Shown here in pieces: positions 6,193-12,153 of a stretch of 12,153 bases of DNA (positions within the stretch are counted from its first letter, which is position 1; each line of letters begins with the position of its first letter). A program made the translations under genes and the position numbers. This stretch comes from Brevibacillus sp. (lineage in GTDB: Bacteria > Bacillota > Bacilli > Brevibacillales > Brevibacillaceae), in the NCBI GenBank assembly GCA_029240815.1, contig JARDZO010000170.1:1-12153 (forward strand). The letters are read 5' to 3'. The notes beneath the pieces are model-generated. The model ran no database searches. It had not been told where the DNA came from and saw nothing but the letters and a program-made list of their open reading frames with translations.

Positions 6193-6921
6193 TTATCCTT
6201 TTGCCTTGCTTCCTCGTCTGTATACGCGTTCCGGTCGCCCGACTACCCCATAAGACAAATCCGCATTGGCCTCCCCCATTGCAACCAAATACTCCAGGTA
6301 TCGTCTCACAGTCGATCGACTGATTCCCGTTTCCTTGCTCACCTGATCCGTTGTCGCTTCTTCCGTTTGCATCAGATAGGAGGTGATCTTCTCCAGCGTA
6401 ATCCTGTCGATGCCTTTGACTGGTCTGCTTTCTTTGTTGTTTTTCAACCCAGATGCGTGAACAAGCTGGTCGATTTCCTCCTGATTGATCGAATCCCCTT
6501 CCTTTTTCAAGACGTGAATCTTCTTCCGGAAATCCTGATAGCTCCGCAAGGTCTGCTGCAGTCTTGAAAAAATCAGTGGCTTGGTGATGAAATCAAAGAC
6601 GCCGTAGCGAATGGCATCGACGACCGCATCTACTTCCTTGGCAGCGGTTAACATGATCACGTCGCTACCCGGGTGCTGTTCTTTTATATAGGAAAGAAAC
6701 TCGAGCCCATTCATATCCGGAAAGTACACATCCAATAGGACTAGCTCTGGCTGCAACAGCTCTAGCTGATCCTTTGCCTCCTCCTTGTCGGCAGCGATCC
6801 CCACTACCTCGTAGCCACTTACCTTTTCCACAAAGCGCCGGTTTACCTCGGCAATTCTCAGATCATCTTCTATAATAAGCACACGAATGCGGTTCGCTTC
6901 ATCGCTATGGTGCTGATTCAT
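6193..6921 (-). CDS. citT: Response regulator of the CitB/DcuR family (CitT-like)
   Basis: This 242-residue protein has an N-terminal receiver domain (about 12-130) with acidic cluster Glu18-Asp19-Asp20, phosphoacceptor Asp64 in LLDVYFPDMNG, Thr92 and Lys114 in FITKP. The C-terminal DNA-binding part (about 175-235) has a helix-turn-helix in TDQVSKETGISRSTVRRYL, the layout of the CitB/DcuR/CitT family. The ATG at 6919-6921 is chosen because GGGAGG lies 9 bases upstream. An ATG seven codons earlier precedes that site and has none of its own. The start lies inside the kinase gene (17-base overlap), so the two are translationally coupled. By analogy with Bacillus CitST it should activate the citM promoter near 10040. 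The symbol is by family and context, not proven orthology. Confidence 0.88.
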   Translation of the reverse strand: MNQHHSDEANRIRVLIIEDDLRIAEVNRRFVEKVSGYEVVGIAADKEEAKDQLELLQPELVLLDVYFPDMNGLEFLSYIKEQHPGSDVIMLTAAKEVDAVVDAIRYGVFDFITKPLIFSRLQQTLRSYQDFRKKIHVLKKEGDSINQEEIDQLVHASGLKNNKESRPVKGIDRITLEKITSYLMQTEEATTDQVSKETGISRSTVRRYLEYLVAMGEANADLSYGVVGRPERVYRRGSKAKG

Positions 6922-8530
6922 CGTGCCGATCCTCCCTTTCATTCACCGGACGAGTCCCTTTTGGAAGCATGACAGTAAAGATTGTACCCCCTTGCGGATT
7001 CCCAGCATGGGTAATCGTTCCATGCAGTTGCTCCACCGCTTCTTTTACCAAATACAGGCCGTAGCCGTGGTTTTGCAAATGCTTGGTGGAAAAGCCTCGC
7101 TCGTACACCTTATTGGCGTTCTCTTCCGGGATCCCGGGTCCACGATCCTCTACCTCTACTAGCAGCAGCTCATCCATTTGTCCCAAGTAGATTGTGATTT
7201 CTTTGTCAACCCCCCCCGGAGCACAGACGGCTTCCATCGCATTGTCTATCAGGTTTCCCAGAATGACAATCAAAAGCGATCGGTCAATCGCAGCCGGTAT
7301 CTCGCGGAAATGACTCTCCGGATCAATGGTCAGCACAATTTTCCGTTCGTTGGCCTGATTTACCTTTCCGAGCAGTAATCCTCCGATGAGTGGATCAGGG
7401 ACGAGGCGCATAATCATCTGAGTGCTGCTGACGTGGACGTTTACTTCCGTGGAAATAAAATCGACCGCTTCCTGGTACGATTCCAGTTGGATCAAGGCGG
7501 AAATCAAATGCAGCTTGTTGGAGTATTCATGAGTCTGGGAACGGAGAGCCTCCGCGTATTCTTTCACTCGAGAGAGCTCCTGCGTCACGCGAAACAGCTC
7601 CGATCGGTCCCGAAAACTCGCCACTGCTCCCATGACCTGTCGTTCTTTATTCAAAATGGGTACGCGATTGACGATCAAGGCCTTGCCCCCGACAAAAGTC
7701 TCTTGGTCAAATTCCGCTTTTCCCGTTTCCATGACTTGTAGGAGCCGCAAAGAACGCAGCATTCCCCTATTTTCCCCGTCCATCAGCTCTTGTTTTTCTG
7801 ACGGTCCGAGCAAGCTCATCGCCGTATGGTTCGCCATCGTAATCGCCCCATCCGTGTTGACCGCGACGATCCCTTCCCGAATGGATTCCAGTACGGCTTG
7901 ATTTTCCTGATACATACGTCCGATCTGCACAGGCTCCAGACCAAAGATAGACTCTTTTACTTTTCGTGCAATCAACAGCGTTCCGATGATCCCCAGTAAA
8001 AGGATGACCGCTCCGATCACCACAATTCGATCGCGGTACAGCCGGATCGTCTCCTGGATGTCTTCCAAAAGGAAGCCTACGGAGACCACGCCAATCACAT
8101 TGCCTGTGTCATCCCAGATAGGAGTCTTGCCGCGAAGACCAGGTCCCAGCGAACCGACTGTTTCCGAAATGATCGATTCTCCGGCGAATACCGCCTCGTT
8201 ATCTCCACCGACCATCGGTTTCCCGATTTGCTCGGGGTCTGGGTGAGAGTAGCGGATGCCTTGACGATTGCCGACTGTAATAAAGGCAGCCCGTGTGTCC
8301 AGTCGAATTGTTTCCACCAGAGGATTGATCGTGCGGGCAGGGTCCGGTTTTGAAAAAGCCTCTTTCATTTCCGGCATCCGGGCGATTGTCTTCGCCGTAT
8401 TGAGTGCCCTCGTTCCTATTTCCTTGCGCAGAGCACCGTCCAGCATTTGTTCAAAAGAGATTCCTAATAGAACGATCACGCCTAGCAAGAGTGATCCCAT
8501 CATGATCAAGAGCTTTGTGTGAAACCGCAC
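6905..8530 (-). CDS. citS: Sensor histidine kinase of the CitA/DcuS family (CitS-like)
   Basis: This 541-residue protein has TM1 (about 6-25), an extracytoplasmic sCache/PAS-like sensor (about 30-165) with the family stretch RYSHPDPEQIGKP (93-105) and RGKTPIWDD (133-141), TM2 (about 169-187), and a cytoplasmic PAS domain (about 205-315). The kinase core follows: His334 in SQTHEYSNKLH, N box NLIDNAMEA (426-434), DRGPGIP (462-468), GFSTK (479-483) and GYGLYLV (489-495). It should sense citrate or another di/tricarboxylate and phosphorylate the response regulator. The GTG at 8528-8530 is preferred because GAGGAGGG (8537-8544) is 6 bases upstream. An ATG 17 codons earlier would place that ribosome site inside the gene and add a tail unlike the family. 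A run of eight G (7210-7217) encodes Gly-Gly between the N box and the DRGPGIP box. Confidence 0.9.
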   Translation of the reverse strand: MRFHTKLLIMMGSLLLGVIVLLGISFEQMLDGALRKEIGTRALNTAKTIARMPEMKEAFSKPDPARTINPLVETIRLDTRAAFITVGNRQGIRYSHPDPEQIGKPMVGGDNEAVFAGESIISETVGSLGPGLRGKTPIWDDTGNVIGVVSVGFLLEDIQETIRLYRDRIVVIGAVILLLGIIGTLLIARKVKESIFGLEPVQIGRMYQENQAVLESIREGIVAVNTDGAITMANHTAMSLLGPSEKQELMDGENRGMLRSLRLLQVMETGKAEFDQETFVGGKALIVNRVPILNKERQVMGAVASFRDRSELFRVTQELSRVKEYAEALRSQTHEYSNKLHLISALIQLESYQEAVDFISTEVNVHVSSTQMIMRLVPDPLIGGLLLGKVNQANERKIVLTIDPESHFREIPAAIDRSLLIVILGNLIDNAMEAVCAPGGVDKEITIYLGQMDELLLVEVEDRGPGIPEENANKVYERGFSTKHLQNHGYGLYLVKEAVEQLHGTITHAGNPQGGTIFTVMLPKGTRPVNEREDRHDESAP

Positions 8531-8598
8531 GTCCTTCCCTCCTCTTCTCCATTGTAGCCAAGCATGGGATGATTTTTCCACATGAGCGGATGCAACAA

Positions 8599-8622
8599 AA
8601 AGAGGCCATCCAAGGCCTCTTT
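8599..8622 (-). terminator. Intrinsic terminator after citM
   Basis: A perfect 9-bp stem AAAGAGGCC / GGCCTCTTT with a 6-base loop is followed on the minus strand by TTGTT after its terminal T run. It lies 35 bases after the citM stop and 69 bases before the kinase start. It should partly or fully separate citM mRNA from the kinase-regulator mRNA. Confidence 0.85.
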
Positions 8623-8656
8623 CCTCTTTCCTCTTTTCTCCAGATTGCGAGAAGGT

Positions 8657-9958
8657 TTACAACGAGATGACTCCCGTCAAAAGAGCGATGACAATCATCA
8701 CGATTGACGTGCCAAATGCCCATTTTAAAATAAATCGTTGGGTTTCTCCGTAATCCACACCAACCATTCCGATCAGCAAGTATTGCGCGGCAAACAACGG
8801 ACTCAATACGTGCAGCGGCTGACCCAGGATCGAAGCGCGACCAATTTCCACTGGATCTACACCATAAGCTGCTGCTGCGTTGGCCAGAATCGGAACGACA
8901 CCGAAATAATAAGCGTCATTGGACATGAAGTACGTAAATGGCATGCTCGTCAACGCGACAAGGACAGGCATGTGGGAACCGAGTGCATCGGGAATCAAGG
9001 AAACGATCGTATTTGACATGGCATCGATCATCTTGGTCTCTGTCAAAATTCCTGTAAAAATCCCTGCTGCGAACACCATCGATACGGTCGCAAGTGCATT
9101 CCCTGCATGTGCCGAGATCCGTTCCTTTTGCTCTTCCATCTTGGGATAGTTGACCAACAGAGCGACAGCAAAAGCGAGCATGAACAAAATGGGTAGCGGA
9201 AGAATGCTCATGATCAGACAAACCATCAAGACGACAGTCAAAATCAAATTGAACCAGATCAGTCGCGGACGTTTTAGCGAGTCAGCCGCCGCTGCCATTT
9301 CCCCCGCAGCCAGATCAACCGCGTGATCTTGACTCAAGTCGATAACCCCAAGCCGTTTTCTCTCCCGTTTTCCCAAAATACAGGCTACAAAAATAACCCA
9401 AGCCATGCCACCAATCATTGCCGGGATGACCGGTGTAAACAACTGCGAAGCGTCGAGATTCAGAACGCTCATCGCACGAGCAGTCGGACCGCCCCATGGA
9501 GCCATGTTCATAACGCCCAATGCGAGCATCGGTACTACTGCCAGAATCATCGGCTTGATTCCCAGTCGTTGATAAAGGGGCAGCATGGCTGAAACCGTAA
9601 TCATATAGGTAGTCGTCCCATCGCCATCCAATGCCACCAGGCTGGACAAAATGGCCGTCCCGACAATCACCTTCAGCGGGTCGCCTTTGACTATTTTTAA
9701 TATTTTGGCAATCAATGGTTCAAACAAGCCTGCATCCATCATAATACCAAAATACAGGATGGCAAAAAGCAACATAATACCTGTTGGTGCAATCTGTTTG
9801 ATACCCGTCAGCATCATATCACCGATGTCTGCCCCAAAGCCACCAATCAGCGCAAAGATCACAGGTACGACGATCAAGGCAACCAGTGCGGATAGACGTT
9901 TGGACATAATCAGGTACATAAAGACTGCGACCATTAAAAATCCGAGCCATGACAGCAT
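8657..9958 (-). CDS. citM: CitMHS-family citrate (metal-citrate)/H+ symporter
   Basis: This 433-residue membrane protein is the length I recall for Bacillus CitM. Members carry citrate complexed with Mg or Ca together with protons. Family marks are the opening MLSWLGFLMVAVFMYLIMSKR, LDGDGTTTYMI (110-120), NMAPWGGPT (151-159) and a repeat-like second half with FTYFMSNDAYYFG. About eleven to twelve hydrophobic segments are visible. Whether it prefers Mg- or Ca-citrate cannot be read. The ATG at 9956-9958 is chosen because GAGGGGG lies about 8 bases upstream. The longest frame reaches an ATG at 10039, but that codon overlaps the promoter -10 (10038-10043) and so lies upstream of the likely transcript start. 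The kinase-regulator pair follows after a terminator, and three cre-like sites lie in the leader. Confidence 0.92.
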   Translation of the reverse strand: MLSWLGFLMVAVFMYLIMSKRLSALVALIVVPVIFALIGGFGADIGDMMLTGIKQIAPTGIMLLFAILYFGIMMDAGLFEPLIAKILKIVKGDPLKVIVGTAILSSLVALDGDGTTTYMITVSAMLPLYQRLGIKPMILAVVPMLALGVMNMAPWGGPTARAMSVLNLDASQLFTPVIPAMIGGMAWVIFVACILGKRERKRLGVIDLSQDHAVDLAAGEMAAAADSLKRPRLIWFNLILTVVLMVCLIMSILPLPILFMLAFAVALLVNYPKMEEQKERISAHAGNALATVSMVFAAGIFTGILTETKMIDAMSNTIVSLIPDALGSHMPVLVALTSMPFTYFMSNDAYYFGVVPILANAAAAYGVDPVEIGRASILGQPLHVLSPLFAAQYLLIGMVGVDYGETQRFILKWAFGTSIVMIVIALLTGVISL

Positions 9959-9977
9959 GAGCAGTTCCCCCTCAGAA

Positions 9978-10025
9978 GAATACGCTTTCAAAACGTACGC
10001 GTTTTCATAAACGAATGCGCTTTCA
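9978..10025 (-). promoter_or_regulatory. Three tandem cre-like sites in the citM leader
   Basis: On the minus strand three 13-base copies occur: TGAAAGCGCATTC (10013-10025), TGAAAACGCGTAC (9995-10007) and TGAAAGCGTATTC (9978-9990). Starts are 18 and 17 bases apart. With flanks, the copy nearest the gene fits every fixed position of WTGNAANCGNWNNCW; the first misses one flank and the middle misses two positions. All lie between the predicted transcript start (about 10031) and the start codon, so bound CcpA would block elongation or promoter escape. CcpA repression of citM is known in B. subtilis; a triple array here is read from the sequence. Confidence 0.65.
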
Positions 10026-10037
10026 TCAATTGCTGTC

Positions 10038-10043
10038 ATTATA
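10038..10043 (-). promoter_or_regulatory. citM promoter -10 element
   Basis: A perfect TATAAT lies 80 bases upstream of the citM start. No recognisable -35 is found at 16-18 bases upstream (the sequence there is around TATTCG), which is what one expects of a promoter that needs an activator such as the CitT-like regulator. The transcript would start near 10031. Confidence 0.55.
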
Positions 10044-10073
10044 ACAATGTTCAGTCAGAGCGAATAGAAATTG

Positions 10074-10117
10074 GCCATAAACGACATTAGCCGTATTTCC
10101 TCTATTAAAGTCATAAA
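10074..10117 (-). promoter_or_regulatory. Possible activator half-sites upstream of the citM promoter
   Basis: On the minus strand TTTATGAC (10110-10117) and TTTATGGC (10074-10081) are direct repeats with starts 36 bases apart, in the AT-rich region 30-80 bases upstream of the -10. CitB-family regulators bind AT-rich sites upstream of their target promoters, so these are candidate sites. The match is short and could be chance. Confidence 0.2.
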
Positions 10118-10210
10118 AATCACAGCGTCTTCTCAAACGAGTCTATACCTCCTGCTCATCAAAATGCACCCGCTTCCTTTTTTTGTATTTGGTCAGACTG
10201 TAGTGGAGGA

Positions 10211-10414
10211 GAGGAAAAAGGAGAAAATGCTCCAGCTTCTTGGGTCCCCTGCTGAGGGGGCATCCCTGTACAGCTCCATGAAAAAAGCGAAACCGCGCCC
10301 AAAGTAGCCGATTCAAGGTGAATCTCAGAGGTGGACGCGTAAGACCGTGTTTCTCTTTTTCCATTCCGCTTCGGCTGGGCCCCAAAGATCTTCGCTTTTT
10401 TCTCCTTTTTCCTC
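10211..10414. repeat. Long imperfect inverted repeat (about 200 bases)
   Basis: The outer arms GAGGAAAAAGGAGAAAA (10211-10227) and its exact reverse complement (10398-10414) are 17 bases. The similarity continues inward with gaps: CTTCTTGGGTCCCCTGC against the complement of GGCTGGGCCCCAAAGAT, and CGGTTTCGCTTTTTTCATGG-like sequence on both arms. A small palindrome, GATTC-N5-GAATC (10310-10324), sits near the centre. No credible protein frame covers it. It may be a rod-shaped RNA, a MITE-like remnant, or a decayed inverted duplication. Part of the arm match is low-complexity purine sequence. Confidence 0.5.
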
Positions 10415-10478
10415 GGCCAACCTTGACTCTTCCACCTGCCTTCTCATGGGAACTTTCCACGGGGCCCTAAATGGGACA

Positions 10479-10507
10479 TTGGTACGAACCATGAATATCC
10501 GTATAAA
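10479..10507 (+). promoter_or_regulatory. Candidate + strand promoter in the citM-ABC gap
   Basis: TTGGTA (10479-10484), a 17-base spacer and TATAAA (10502-10507) form a sigma-A-like promoter pointing away from citM, with a start near 10514. No protein gene follows on the + strand. A + strand hairpin-T-run terminator lies at 10691-10722. Confidence 0.35.
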
Positions 10508-10537
10508 ACAGGCTGCTAGAAACCACAAAAGCTCGCA

Positions 10538-10585
10538 GGAGAAGCAGGTTTCCAGGCGGAGCGCAGATCGGAAACCTGCTTCTCC
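10538..10585. repeat. Perfect 16-bp inverted repeat with 16-base loop
   Basis: GGAGAAGCAGGTTTCC (10538-10553) is exactly complementary to GGAAACCTGCTTCTCC (10570-10585). No T run follows on either strand, so it is not a typical terminator. It may be the core hairpin of a structured RNA or a dispersed intergenic repeat. Confidence 0.75.
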
Positions 10586-10657
10586 CCATCTCAGCTATGT
10601 TGGTATCACTATACTTTTTTATTAGAAAATTAATGAATTCCTATCAATAAAACGAAA

Positions 10658-10679
10658 AGCTGGACCCATTGATCCAGCT
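10658..10679 (-). terminator. Intrinsic terminator of the ABC transporter unit
   Basis: On the minus strand AGCTGGATC pairs with GGTCCAGCT (9 bp, one G-U) around a 4-base loop and is followed by TTTCGTTTT. It lies about 50 bases after the permease stop. Confidence 0.75.
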
Positions 10680-10690
10680 CTTCAAAGATC

Positions 10691-10722
10691 GAGAACGGCA
10701 GTCATGATGCTGTTCTCTTTTT
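10691..10722 (+). terminator. Possible + strand intrinsic terminator
   Basis: GAGAACGGCA (10691-10700) pairs with TGCTGTTCTC (10708-10717), 10 bp with one G-U, and five T follow at 10718-10722. It points at the 3' end of the permease gene and would end any + strand transcript from the 10.1-10.7 kb gap. Confidence 0.5.
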
Positions 10723-10725
10723 CAT

Positions 10726-11589
10726 TTATACATCCCGTTTTCTAAACATCCGCACGGCCAGCCACAAAGCCGCTGCTCCATAAAAGAACGTATAGATCAG
10801 CATGGCATCACTCGGGGCGGAGGTGCTTCCAAAAAAGCCCTGAGAAGCAAAAGAGATCGGATCATCTGCCGTATCGAAAAGGGCAATCGTCGTTTTGCGG
10901 AACAGAGAATCCGTCGGAAACAACAGGCTCGAAATAATCCCGATGTTAATGAGGGAGCTCTGGTTGATGATCGTACCTAATTGCTCAATAAATCCGCCAA
11001 TAAAGCTGATCCCGTACAAAATGATCAGGATGATCCCGCCCGTTACGGTCGTCGTGATGCTGCTGAGGAGCAAGGAAACACAGACAAGAATAATCGGCAT
11101 CAGCACGAAAAAGCCGAGAGCCGTTACGATCTGCCCTATGCTGACTTGAACAGCCAGCACGCCTCCCCCGACGAACTGATTGATCCCGAGCAATCCTAAA
11201 AACATCATGATCGCATAGAGGACCAGCATGCTGGCCAATCCACCAAACTTCCCCAGCAAATATTTGCTGCGCGGCAGAGAACGAGCCAACCACGTATCAA
11301 TCTGATGGCTCTCTACCTCCGAGGCGATACTGCCGACGCTGCTCAAAATCGCGAGCAGGGCTGTAATAAAGGAGCCAAAGTACAGGCCCATCCCCAGTAA
11401 TTGTGTCGAGAAAAAGCCTTGCTGCAACAGGGCATCCCCTCTATTTCCGAGCATGTCCCCCATTTCTTTTGACGCGTACCAGGTCGCTACGCCAAACAAC
11501 AGCAAAAAGGCGAGGGACATCAGGAGCGTGATTGTAAAGATGCGCTTGGAGATCATCTCCCTATACGTGATTTTCATGATGGGCCACAT
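10726..11589 (-). CDS. ABC-2-type transporter permease
   Basis: This 287-residue membrane protein has about six hydrophobic segments (near 17-37, 67-90, 115-138, 150-175, 180-200 and 262-281). After TM2 comes GSIASEVESHQIDTWLARSLPRSKYLLGK (split across residues 87-114), which resembles the cytoplasmic coupling region of ABC-2 exporters of the NatB/BcrB kind. It would form the membrane part of an exporter with the ATPase encoded just upstream; the cargo is unknown. The ATG at 11587-11589 is chosen because AAGGAGGGGG lies 6 bases upstream. A longer frame to 11760 only shadows the ATPase gene. It overlaps the ATPase gene by 29 bases, so the two are translationally coupled, and ends at the terminator at 10658-10679. 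Confidence 0.9.
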   Translation of the reverse strand: MWPIMKITYREMISKRIFTITLLMSLAFLLLFGVATWYASKEMGDMLGNRGDALLQQGFFSTQLLGMGLYFGSFITALLAILSSVGSIASEVESHQIDTWLARSLPRSKYLLGKFGGLASMLVLYAIMMFLGLLGINQFVGGGVLAVQVSIGQIVTALGFFVLMPIILVCVSLLLSSITTTVTGGIILIILYGISFIGGFIEQLGTIINQSSLINIGIISSLLFPTDSLFRKTTIALFDTADDPISFASQGFFGSTSAPSDAMLIYTFFYGAAALWLAVRMFRKRDV

Positions 11590-12153
11590 GTGCTTCCCCC
11601 TCCTTTTTCTGTACCCAGTACAAAAACACTTCTTCCAATGACTGTTGCTTCCGCATAATTTCATGGACAGCAGCACCTTGCGAAACCAAAGCTTGCAGCA
11701 GCATAGGTACTCTGCCATCCTGATCCAGCGTGACCAGCCAGCGTTCCTGATCTGCGTCATGTCGCATGAATTCCGTTTCCTTTACAAACGGCGGGAGTTG
11801 TTCGATGAATGCTCGCTGTCCTGCTTCCAATGTTAGTTCCACTTGCGGTAAGACCGTACTCAGCTTGCGCCACTCTCCATGGACCACCAGATCTCCTCGA
11901 TGGATGATCCCGACGTGATCGCAGACGGATTCCATTTCGCTTAGTAGATGACTGTTAAGAAAGATCGTTTTCCCTTGATCCCGCAGCTCGGCGATCAGTT
12001 CCCGTACTTCTTTTCTTCCAATCGGATCCAGAGCCGAGGTCGGTTCATCCAAGAAGATCAGCTCAGGATCTGACAGCAGGGCACAGGCGAGACCGATCCG
12101 CTGCTGCATTCCTTTGGAATACCCCCGAATTCTCTCTTTTTCTCTCCCCGACA
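11561..12153 (-). CDS. ABC transporter ATP-binding protein, C-terminal part (cut by window end)
   Basis: The frame is open to the window edge and gives about 197 residues. It begins just before the ABC signature, here GYSKGMQQR, followed by Walker B PELIFLDEP, D-loop SALD and the H-loop LNSHLLSEME. A C-terminal extension of about 90 residues (from about VHGEWRKLS) is typical of ATPases paired with ABC-2 permeases such as the NatA/CcmA/BcrA group. Walker A and Q-loop lie outside the window. An internal ATG at 12107-12109 (the Met of SKGM) is not the start, because the conserved signature spans it. It provides ATP-driven energy for the permease encoded next, with a 29-base overlap. Confidence 0.95.
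   Translation of the reverse strand, partial: SGREKERIRGYSKGMQQRIGLACALLSDPELIFLDEPTSALDPIGRKEVRELIAELRDQGKTIFLNSHLLSEMESVCDHVGIIHRGDLVVHGEWRKLSTVLPQVELTLEAGQRAFIEQLPPFVKETEFMRHDADQERWLVTLDQDGRVPMLLQALVSQGAAVHEIMRKQQSLEEVFLYWVQKKEGEAHVAHHENHV

Larger units (their letters stand above)
10514..10722 (+). ncRNA. Candidate small RNA of about 210 nt
   Basis: The proposal rests on three parts in the right order on the + strand: a promoter (10479-10507), a 16-bp perfect hairpin (10538-10585), and an intrinsic terminator (10691-10722). No protein frame with a ribosome site is present; the best is a 17-codon ATG frame beginning MLVSLYFFIRK near 10598, without a Shine-Dalgarno sequence. I recognise no known RNA family. 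The downstream part would be antisense to the 3' tail of the ABC permease mRNA. Confidence 0.25.

Noticed and set aside
8551..8579. Promoter TGGAAA-18-TACAAT before the kinase gene
   Set aside because: The predicted transcript start would fall on the ribosome site itself (8537-8544), which makes it an unlikely productive promoter.
10143..10460. 105-codon minus-strand frame in the citM-ABC gap
   Set aside because: It is a basic low-complexity product of the purine-rich inverted-repeat region, with no ribosome site or family resemblance.
10347..10625. 92-codon + strand frame in the same gap
   Set aside because: It spans pyrimidine-rich and hairpin sequence, has no Shine-Dalgarno sequence and no protein-like pattern.
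10141..10725. T-box or metabolite riboswitch upstream of citM
   Set aside because: No T-box sequence (TGGNACCGCG) or core of the common riboswitches could be found on either strand.
1..12153. CRISPR array, tRNA, rRNA, insertion sequence or phage genes
   Set aside because: No regular direct-repeat array, cloverleaf, rRNA segment, transposase or phage protein was seen on either strand.

Overview
The window looks like chromosomal DNA of a low-to-mid GC spore-former-type Firmicute. Brevibacillus or a close Paenibacillaceae relative is my best guess. The grounds are the strong AGGAGG-type ribosome sites, frequent GTG/TTG starts, several sites that fit the Bacillus CcpA cre consensus, and a CitM/CitS/CitT-type citrate module. 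The species is inference; nothing here names it.

Layout: (1) 2-298, + strand, 3' end of ilvD with a terminator. (2) 369-4256, all on the minus strand, a four-gene unit in transcription order: TrmB-family regulator, MFS permease, cyclase-family metal hydrolase, fumarylacetoacetate-hydrolase-family enzyme. It has a promoter with a perfect inverted repeat lying in it, a cre-like site before the permease, and a terminator shared with ilvD at 328-358. (3) 4469-4969, minus, a secreted NlpC/P60 cell-wall peptidase with its own terminator, then about 500 bases without a secure gene. (4) 5488-6132, +, trmB, the tRNA m7G46 methyltransferase, with promoter and terminator. (The tRNA gene trmB and the TrmB regulator family share only a name.) (5) 6193-9958, minus, a citrate-type uptake module: CitMHS permease, terminator, then sensor kinase and response regulator of the CitA/DcuS and CitB/DcuR families, overlapping by 17 bases. 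(6) 9959-10725, a long non-coding stretch. It holds the citM promoter and three evenly spaced cre-like repeats, a roughly 200-base imperfect inverted repeat, and a possible + strand small RNA. (7) 10726-12153, minus, an ABC-2 permease and the C-terminal part of its ATPase, running off the window edge.

How it works together: both catabolic units read as carbon-source uptake systems under catabolite control. In the citrate module the kinase would sense an extracytoplasmic di/tricarboxylate and the regulator would activate citM, whose promoter has a good -10 and no recognisable -35. CcpA bound to the three downstream sites would then block it when sugars are present. In the other unit, a regulator with a ligand-binding domain would control import of an unknown cyclic or aromatic-derived compound, its hydrolysis by the cyclase-family enzyme, and C-C bond hydrolysis by the FAH-family enzyme. 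The substrate cannot be read from the sequence. The points most worth a second look are the triple cre array, the operator inside the regulator promoter, and the structured non-coding region between citM and the ABC genes.
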